The notes below the pieces were generated by a model that was given only the letters and a program-made list of their open reading frames with translations, searched no databases and had not been told where the DNA came from. A program made the translations under genes and the position numbers. A stretch of DNA of 8,948 nt from Actinomycetota bacterium (lineage in GTDB: Bacteria > Actinomycetota > Thermoleophilia > Solirubrobacterales > Thermoleophilaceae). The DNA lies in NCBI GenBank assembly GCA_005883295.1, contig VAWV01000110.1, forward strand, positions 1 through 8,948. The letters are read 5' to 3'. Below are positions 5,080-8,948 of the stretch, in pieces (positions within the stretch are counted from its first letter, which is position 1; each line of letters opens with the position of its first letter).

Positions 5080-5909
5080 CAGGCGTGCGCCTCCACCGGC
5101 CACCGGTAGGCGTCCGGCACGCGATTCGCAAGGCTCGGGAGCTCGGACCGGATCTCGTCCTGGCGCCCGAGGTCGAGGTCCGCGGCCACGAAGCACTCCT
5201 CGTCCGGGGCCCGCGCCAGCACCTCGCCCCAGGGGTCCACGATCATGGAGCCGCCGAAGCTCTCCTTGCCGTCGCCCGAGCGTCCGACCTGGTCGGCGGC
5301 CACCACGAAAGCCTGGTTCTCGATCGCCCGCGCGCGCAGGAGGATCTCCCAGTGCGCCGCGCCGGTGACCTTCGTGAACGCCGCCGGAACGGCGATCACG
5401 CGCGCACCGCGCACGGCCAGGATCCGGTACAGCTCGGGGAAGCGGAGGTCGTAGCAGACCGTGAGGCCGAGCGGGATCCCGGTCGCGGTCTCGGAGAGGA
5501 CGACCTCGTCACCACGGTCCTCGGTGGCCGACTCGCGGTACTCCACGCCGCCGACGACGACGTCGAACATGTGGATCTTGCGGTAGACGGCTCGCACCTC
5601 GCCGTCAGGTCCCACGTGGACTGAGGTGTTCGAGAGCTTCTCGCTGCCCTCCCGCCGCTCGGCGATCGAGCCGGCGACCAGGTCCACGCCCAGCTCGCGC
5701 GCGGTCTCGCGTGCCCAGCGGATCGAGGGCCCGTCGAGCGGCTCCGCGCCCGCCGTCATCTGCTCGTCGCTGCCGAGCACGGACCACTTCTCGGGCAGGA
5801 CGATCAGCTCCGCGCCGTCGGCGGCCGCGGCGCGCGTGAGCCTGTCCGCGGCGGCGGCGTTCCGTTCCCTATCCGCGGTCGAGTTGAGTTGAACAGCGGC
5901 TGCGCGCAT
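5079..5909 (-). CDS. Carbon-nitrogen hydrolase (nitrilase superfamily, Nit2/omega-amidase-like)
   Basis: This 276-residue enzyme (numbered from the ATG at 5909) is a complete nitrilase-superfamily domain. The catalytic Glu-Lys-Cys triad is visible: Glu40 in VLPEKW, Lys111 in VYRKIHMFD and Cys152 in LTVCYDLRFPELY. The accompanying blocks GAAHWEILLRARAIENQAFV, GSMIVDPWGEVLA and the aspartate-containing end resemble Nit2 omega-amidase and deaminated-glutathione amidase, which hydrolyse the amide of alpha-keto acid omega-amides or oxidised glutathione breakdown products. The precise substrate cannot be read from sequence. A GTG sits immediately upstream at 5912; I chose the ATG because MRAAAVQ is the usual family start. 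No well-spaced Shine-Dalgarno is seen. It leads the operon with TetR and is divergent from the cupin. Confidence 0.93.
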   Translation of the reverse strand: MRAAAVQLNSTADRERNAAAADRLTRAAAADGAELIVLPEKWSVLGSDEQMTAGAEPLDGPSIRWARETARELGVDLVAGSIAERREGSEKLSNTSVHVGPDGEVRAVYRKIHMFDVVVGGVEYRESATEDRGDEVVLSETATGIPLGLTVCYDLRFPELYRILAVRGARVIAVPAAFTKVTGAAHWEILLRARAIENQAFVVAADQVGRSGDGKESFGGSMIVDPWGEVLARAPDEECFVAADLDLGRQDEIRSELPSLANRVPDAYRWPVEAHA

Positions 5910-5923
5910 CACTCCGTGCCTGT

Positions 5924-5941
5924 TGACTGACCAGTCGATCA
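5924..5941. promoter_or_regulatory. Candidate TetR/FadR-type operator
   Basis: TGACTGACCAGTCGATCA is an imperfect 18-bp dyad (pairs 1-3 and 6-8 of each half match), and it contains GACTG-AC-CAGTC as a tighter dyad offset by two bases. Against the Bacillus FadR consensus as I remember it (TGAATGAMTANTCATTCA) it agrees at 14 of 18 positions. It overlaps the -35 of the cupin promoter and lies between the presumed hydrolase -10 and its start codon, so a bound repressor could block both directions. The TetR gene in the divergent operon is the natural candidate ligand. Confidence 0.55.
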
Positions 5942-5942
5942 G

Positions 5943-5948
5943 AGTTTA
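5943..5948 (-). promoter_or_regulatory. Candidate -10 box of the hydrolase/TetR operon
   Basis: TAAACT on the minus strand fits TANNNT and lies 33 bases before the ATG at 5909. The start site would fall at the operator, which would then cover the first transcribed bases. No good -35 is visible in the GC-rich stretch upstream. Confidence 0.3.
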
Positions 5949-6010
5949 TCCCGGCGCCCCGGCGCCTCAGGTCGGGTGGTAGCTTCCCCATCGGACTCAA
6001 CCCCCTACAG

Positions 6011-6017
6011 AGGAGGG
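6011..6017 (+). promoter_or_regulatory. Strong Shine-Dalgarno of the cupin gene
   Basis: AGGAGGG lies five bases before the ATG at 6023 and decides that start over the ATG at 6032. It contrasts with the absent Shine-Dalgarno at the BolA, DksA and DegV starts. Confidence 0.75.
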
Positions 6018-6022
6018 ACGCC

Positions 6023-6385
6023 ATGGCTTCCATGGAGGTCAAGAGCTTCGACTCGCCGGACGAGGTGCGCGAGTTCGAGGGCAACGGGCACGCCGACGTG
6101 CTCCAGCTCGGCGGCCACACCGTCGGGCGCGGCACCTTCGAGCCCGGCTGGCGCTGGTCGTCGAACGTCAAGCCGATCGCGGGGACCGACTCCTGCGAGG
6201 TCTCGCACCTCGGGTACTGCGTGTCGGGCCGCATGAAGGTGTTCATGGACGACGGCTCCGAGAGCGAGTGTGGACCGGGCGACGCCGTCGCGATCCCGCC
6301 AGGGCACGACGCCGAGGTCGTGGGCGACGAGCCGTGCGTGTTCCTGGACTTCGGCGAGTTCGGCGACTACGCGAAGCGGAACTAG
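6023..6385 (+). CDS. Small single-domain cupin protein
   Basis: This 120-residue protein is a single cupin beta-barrel. The second cupin motif is clear as GDAVAIPPGHDAEVVGDEP (86-104), and the first corresponds to PGWRWSSNVKPI through VSHLGYCVSGRMKV (41-73). The classical H-x-H of motif 1 is absent (W-R-W-S-S-N instead); possible metal ligands are H62 and H95, so metal binding and catalysis are uncertain. Related actinobacterial cupins, as I recall them, have His where N48 stands. Function is unknown; cupins range from dioxygenases to sugar isomerases and small-molecule binders. It is monocistronic, divergent from the hydrolase/TetR operon, and shares its upstream region with the candidate TetR operator, so it is probably in the same regulon. 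Two ATGs exist; the Shine-Dalgarno supports the first. Confidence 0.88.
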   Translation: MASMEVKSFDSPDEVREFEGNGHADVLQLGGHTVGRGTFEPGWRWSSNVKPIAGTDSCEVSHLGYCVSGRMKVFMDDGSESECGPGDAVAIPPGHDAEVVGDEPCVFLDFGEFGDYAKRN

Positions 6386-6390
6386 GTAGT

Positions 6391-6410
6391 CGGCGCGGCG
6401 CGGCGCGGCG
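6391..6410. repeat. Tandem repeat (CGGCG)x4
   Basis: Four exact head-to-tail copies of CGGCG lie in the short gap between the cupin and the convergent MerR gene. The repeat provides the left arm of the hairpin at 6398-6428, in more than one possible register. Confidence 0.8.
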
Positions 6411-6428
6411 GCTAGCCCCGCGCCGCGC
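6398..6428. terminator. Bidirectional terminator candidate between cupin and MerR genes
   Basis: GCGCGGCGCGG (6398-6408) and CCGCGCCGCGC (6418-6428) form a perfect 11-bp all-GC stem around a 9-base loop containing GGCTAGCC, itself self-complementary. It begins 13 bases after the cupin stop and spans the MerR stop (6412-6414), so it is well placed for both convergent transcripts. There is no T tract, so it is not a classical intrinsic terminator. Confidence 0.55.
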
Positions 6429-7107
6429 GCTGGCGCTTCAGCTCGGCCACGAGCAGCTTCTGGTGCAGCGCGGCGATCAGGTCGCGCAGCGGCTCCGCGC
6501 CGTCATCGATCAGGGCGACGGCGCGGTCGGTGTCCATCTCGCCCGCCAGCCGCTCCATGAGCACCTGGACCTCCTCCGCGACGAGCGCCTCGAGCGCGCG
6601 CTTGTAGCGTAGCGTGTCGTAGACCGTGAATCCGATCCGCTCCTCGTACCCGCCCGCGCGGAAGCGTGAGATGGCCTCCACGATCTTCACGTCGGACGGC
6701 GTGTAGCCGCGGCTCGCCGGGGTGAGCACCCCCAGCTCGGCCAGCCGGTCGAGTACCTCGCGCGGAACGTCGTAGCTGCGGCTCAGCTCGGCCGCCGAGA
6801 CACGCGTTTCGTCGCCTGCCGCCGCGCGCTCGAGGATCCGATCCTCCAGCTCCACGAGCGCCCGCGTTCGGGCCGGATCCTCGTCGATCACCTGCTTGAT
6901 CGCCCTCAGCGGCATGAAGCGCTCCTCCTGAAGCTGCTTGATCAGGCGGATGCGGTCGACGAACTCGGGGGGGTAGTACGCCATGTTGCGCGAGGTCCGC
7001 ACCGGCTCGGGGAGGAGCCCCTCGCGCAGGTAGTGCTTGATCGTGCCCGAGCTGACCCCGCTCGCCTCGGCCAGCTCGCTCATCTTGAGGAGGCCGTTCT
7101 CGCTCAC
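6412..7107 (-). CDS. MerR-family transcriptional regulator with two MerR-like HTH units
   Basis: This 231-residue regulator starts with a standard MerR domain: LKMSELAEASGVSSGTIKHY (7-26) is the helix-turn-helix, followed by the wing and YYPPEFVDRIRLIKQLQEER and FMPLRAIKQVID. A second, more diverged copy follows: VSAAELSRSYDVPREVLDRL (103-122), AELGVLTP, GYTPSDVKIVEAISRFRAGG. Helical sequence then runs to the end. There are no cysteines, so this is not a metal-thiol sensor; an organic effector or acyl-CoA is more likely (inference). The GTG start at 7107 overlaps the racemase-like gene by four bases (GTGA), making it third in the operon and probably its regulator. I excluded a longer upstream reading because its first part is a shadow of the neighbour. 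No promoter of its own is visible. Confidence 0.88.
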   Translation of the reverse strand: MSENGLLKMSELAEASGVSSGTIKHYLREGLLPEPVRTSRNMAYYPPEFVDRIRLIKQLQEERFMPLRAIKQVIDEDPARTRALVELEDRILERAAAGDETRVSAAELSRSYDVPREVLDRLAELGVLTPASRGYTPSDVKIVEAISRFRAGGYEERIGFTVYDTLRYKRALEALVAEEVQVLMERLAGEMDTDRAVALIDDGAEPLRDLIAALHQKLLVAELKRQRAARG

Positions 7108-8333
7108 GCCCTGAACACCCCGCGGGTGGCCGCGCCGGGGCCCGCCACCGCCCCCGACTCCTTGAGCACCTCGATCTCCTCGGCCGAGTAGCCGATCGCG
7201 TCGAGCACCTCGTCGGTGTGCTCCCCGAGCACCGGCCCGGGACCCTGGATGCGGCCCGGGGTGCGGCCCAGCTTGACGGGCACCCCGATCTGACGGACCG
7301 GGCGCTCGGCACCGGGCTGATCCAGCTCCACCACCATCTCGCGCGCGCGGACCAGCTCGGAGTCCAGCGCCTCGTCGAGGTCGAGCATCGGCTCGAGGCA
7401 GCAGTCGTGCTCGGAGGCGAACGCCTGCCACTCCTCACGCGTGCGCTCGAGGAAGACCCGCTCCACCTCGGCGTGCGCGTCGGAGCCCGGCGGGTCGAAC
7501 TGGTGCTCGATCAGGTCGTCGCGCCCCACGCCGCGGCACCACGCCTGCCAGAACTTCGGCTCGAGGGCGCCGAGGGTGATCCAGCCGTCGCGGCAGGCGT
7601 ACGGGCGGTAGCAGATGATCCCGCCTGCCAGCTCGAGGTCGCCGCGGTGTGGGGTCCGCTCCTCGGCGAAGTAGCGGGCCGCCACCAGCCCGAGCCAGGA
7701 GAGCGCGCCGTCGGACATCGACACGTCCACGAACTGTCCCTCCCCCGAGCGGTCGCGCTCGCGGAGCGCGCTGAGGATCCCGAAGGCGGCCATCAGCGCT
7801 CCGCCGCCGATGTCCGCGATCTGGCCGGCCGACTGGACCGGCGGGCCGTCGCGGTCGCCGGTCAGCCCGAGGAGCCCGATCAGGCCGAGATAGTTCATAT
7901 CGTGGCCGGAGCGGTCGCGGAGGGGGCCGTCCTGGCCGTAGCCGGTGATCGCGCAGTACACGAGCCGGGGGTTCTCCTCCCTGAGCCGCTGGTAGCCCAC
8001 CCCGAGACGCTCGAGGACGCCCGGGCGGAACGACTCCAGCAGGACGTCGTAATCGCGGACCAACCGCAGCAGGACCTCGCGTCCGCCCTCCTCCTTCAGG
8101 TTGATGCGCACCGAGCGCTTGCCGCGGTTGAGCGCCAGGTAGAGAGCGGACTTCGCGGAGTCGTCGGCCCCCTCGTAGTAGGGCGCGGCCCAGCGCACGT
8201 AGTCGCCCATCCCGGTGTCCTCGACCTTGAGCACCTCGGCGCCGAAGTCCGCAAGAAGCAGCGAGCAGAACCCGCCCGGCAGGAGCCGGGTGAGGTCGAG
8301 CACGCGGACGTCCGACAGCGGGAGATCGCTCAC
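7104..8333 (-). CDS. CaiB/BaiF-family protein, alpha-methylacyl-CoA racemase-like
   Basis: This 409-residue protein is a family III CoA-transferase-fold enzyme: VRVLDLTRLLPGGFCSLLLA (9-28), LADFGAEVLKVE (27-38), LNRGKRSVRINL, SFRPGVLERLGVG and TGYGQDGP (130-137). Two branches share the fold: formyl-CoA-type transferases (catalytic Asp forming an acyl anhydride) and alpha-methylacyl-CoA racemases (His/Asp pair). Here H144 in SGHDMNYLG and D174 in IADIGGGAL are 30 residues apart, the spacing of H126/D156 in the mycobacterial racemase MCR, and the surrounding stretch reads racemase-like. At 409 residues it is somewhat longer than typical racemases (about 360). The GTG start at 8333 overlaps the BKACE stop by four bases, and its own stop overlaps the MerR start likewise. 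A CoA-transferase role remains possible. Confidence 0.87.
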   Translation of the reverse strand: MSDLPLSDVRVLDLTRLLPGGFCSLLLADFGAEVLKVEDTGMGDYVRWAAPYYEGADDSAKSALYLALNRGKRSVRINLKEEGGREVLLRLVRDYDVLLESFRPGVLERLGVGYQRLREENPRLVYCAITGYGQDGPLRDRSGHDMNYLGLIGLLGLTGDRDGPPVQSAGQIADIGGGALMAAFGILSALRERDRSGEGQFVDVSMSDGALSWLGLVAARYFAEERTPHRGDLELAGGIICYRPYACRDGWITLGALEPKFWQAWCRGVGRDDLIEHQFDPPGSDAHAEVERVFLERTREEWQAFASEHDCCLEPMLDLDEALDSELVRAREMVVELDQPGAERPVRQIGVPVKLGRTPGRIQGPGPVLGEHTDEVLDAIGYSAEEIEVLKESGAVAGPGAATRGVFRA

Positions 8334-8948
8334 GCCACGGCCCGCTCTCGCCTCGGTACCCCGAGCAGCTCCCGCGCCTCGGCCACGGTCGCCGGGCGCC
8401 GGCCCACGTCCTCCGTCATCTGCCGCGCCTTGGCCACGAGGTCGCCGTTCGACCGCGCCATCTGGCCGTCCGGCAGGTAGAAGTTGTCCTCGAGGCCCAC
8501 CCGCACGTTGCCGCCAAGCGTGAGCGCGGCGGCAACGAGCATCCACTGCTCGCGGCTGATGCCGATTACGCCCCAGTTGTTCGGGCCCTCGGCGGCGCCC
8601 GGGATCTGGTCGGCCATGTGCGCCAGGTTCTTGGCCGTGGGCCGGATGCCGCCGGTCACCCCCATCACGCAGGAGATCTGGAGCGGCTGCGCGAGCAGGC
8701 CCATGTCGATCAGCGGGTCGAGGTTTGCCACGTGACCGGAGTCGAAGCACTCGTGCTCGGGTCTGATCCCCAGCTCGCGCATCGCGCGCAGGAACTCCAT
8801 GATCGTGTCGAACGAGTTCTCGAAGACCGCCTTGAAGACGAAGTCCTTGCGCCGGCGCGAGTACTTCGAGTAGTTCATCGAGCCCATGTTCAATGCGCCG
8901 ACGTCCGGCCGCAGCTCCCGCAGGTACTCGATGCGCTTCTCGATGGGG
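8330..8948 (-). CDS. Beta-keto acid cleavage enzyme (BKACE, DUF849), N-terminus outside window
   Basis: About 205 C-terminal residues are visible; the reading frame is open through the window edge, so the start lies beyond 8948 (family usually 270-310 residues, roughly 90 missing). The visible part begins PIEKRIEYLRELRPDVGALN and continues MGSMNY, a typical BKACE stretch, then ECFDSGHV, ISCVMGVTGG and GNVRVGLEDNFYLP. In the founding member Kce, Glu-Asp of the last motif supply a zinc ligand and an active-site acid; the HxH zinc ligands would be in the missing part. BKACE enzymes condense a beta-keto acid with acetyl-CoA and release acetoacetate and a new acyl-CoA. The racemase-like gene follows with a GTGA overlap, so this is the upstream visible gene of a catabolic operon. 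The substrate cannot be told from the visible part. Confidence 0.93.
   Translation of the reverse strand, partial: PIEKRIEYLRELRPDVGALNMGSMNYSKYSRRRKDFVFKAVFENSFDTIMEFLRAMRELGIRPEHECFDSGHVANLDPLIDMGLLAQPLQISCVMGVTGGIRPTAKNLAHMADQIPGAAEGPNNWGVIGISREQWMLVAAALTLGGNVRVGLEDNFYLPDGQMARSNGDLVAKARQMTEDVGRRPATVAEARELLGVPRRERAVA

Larger units (their letters stand above)
5923..5950 (+). promoter_or_regulatory. Candidate promoter for the cupin gene
   Basis: TTGACT (5923-5928, 5/6 to TTGACA) is followed after 16 bases by TTTATC (5945-5950), a weak -10. The -35 overlaps the candidate TetR operator. Initiation near 5957 would give a leader of about 65 bases with a strong Shine-Dalgarno. Confidence 0.42.

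Noticed and set aside
5953..5966. GGCGCC-CC-GGCGCC repeat in the divergent promoter region
   Set aside because: It can form a 5-bp hairpin, but GGCGCC is self-complementary and common in such GC-rich DNA, so I do not claim a second operator or terminator.
7218..8480. 420-codon open reading frame on the plus strand opposite the racemase-like gene
   Set aside because: It is antisense to a clearly conserved enzyme, its translation is low-complexity (His/Arg/Val/Ala-rich) with no recognisable motifs, and long antisense frames are expected from GC-rich third positions.
1..8948. tRNA, rRNA, riboswitch, CRISPR array or insertion sequence
   Set aside because: I read both strands for these and saw no cloverleaf, spaced direct repeats, terminal inverted repeats or transposase-like protein.

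Overview
The window is very G+C-rich (by eye about two thirds or more), densely packed, and reads as chromosomal DNA of a high-GC actinobacterium. Several features fit a deep actinobacterial lineage such as Thermoleophilia: a Holin-X plus DUF3618 membrane-protein pair, GTG starts, 4-base GTGA and 1-base TGATG gene overlaps, a DegV protein, a TraR/DksA-type zinc-finger protein, and a BolA/CGFS-glutaredoxin pair. The lineage assignment is inference. I see no phage, IS element, CRISPR array, tRNA or rRNA.

Layout. (1) 62-693, plus: BolA-like protein and CGFS monothiol glutaredoxin, coupled by an ATGA overlap; likely an iron-sulfur trafficking pair. (2) 2542-690, minus: DksA-like regulator, a damaged NAD-dependent epimerase/reductase, a small glutaredoxin/GST-N-like protein and a 64-residue basic protein, meeting the glutaredoxin tail to tail on one CTAG. 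(3) 2619-3497, plus: DegV fatty-acid-binding protein, divergent from the DksA gene and again meeting its neighbour tail to tail on a CTAG. (4) 5909-3494, minus: a six-gene run of Nit2-like carbon-nitrogen hydrolase, TetR regulator, and four small membrane proteins (44, 54, 139 and 73 residues), nearly all overlapping. (5) 6023-6385, plus: small cupin, divergent from the hydrolase across a promoter region carrying a FadR/TetR-type operator. (6) beyond 8948 to 6412, minus: partial BKACE (beta-keto acid cleavage enzyme), CaiB/BaiF-family protein with the catalytic pair of alpha-methylacyl-CoA racemase, and a MerR regulator that seems to carry two MerR-like helix-turn-helix units.

How the genes may work together. 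The TetR protein is a good candidate to repress its own operon and the cupin through the site at 5924-5941. The BKACE-racemase-MerR set looks like a regulated catabolic operon for a beta-keto acid, possibly one giving 2-methyl-branched acyl-CoA. The clearest anomaly is the epimerase: about 25 codons of its C-terminal substrate region are missing at about position 1306, with a frame change. Three operon-leading genes lack a Shine-Dalgarno and have a TANNNT box 8-9 bases before the start codon, which suggests leaderless transcripts. No stretch longer than 300 bases lacks a gene. I found no convincing wholly new multi-gene system; the TetR/hydrolase/small-membrane-protein operon is the nearest candidate.
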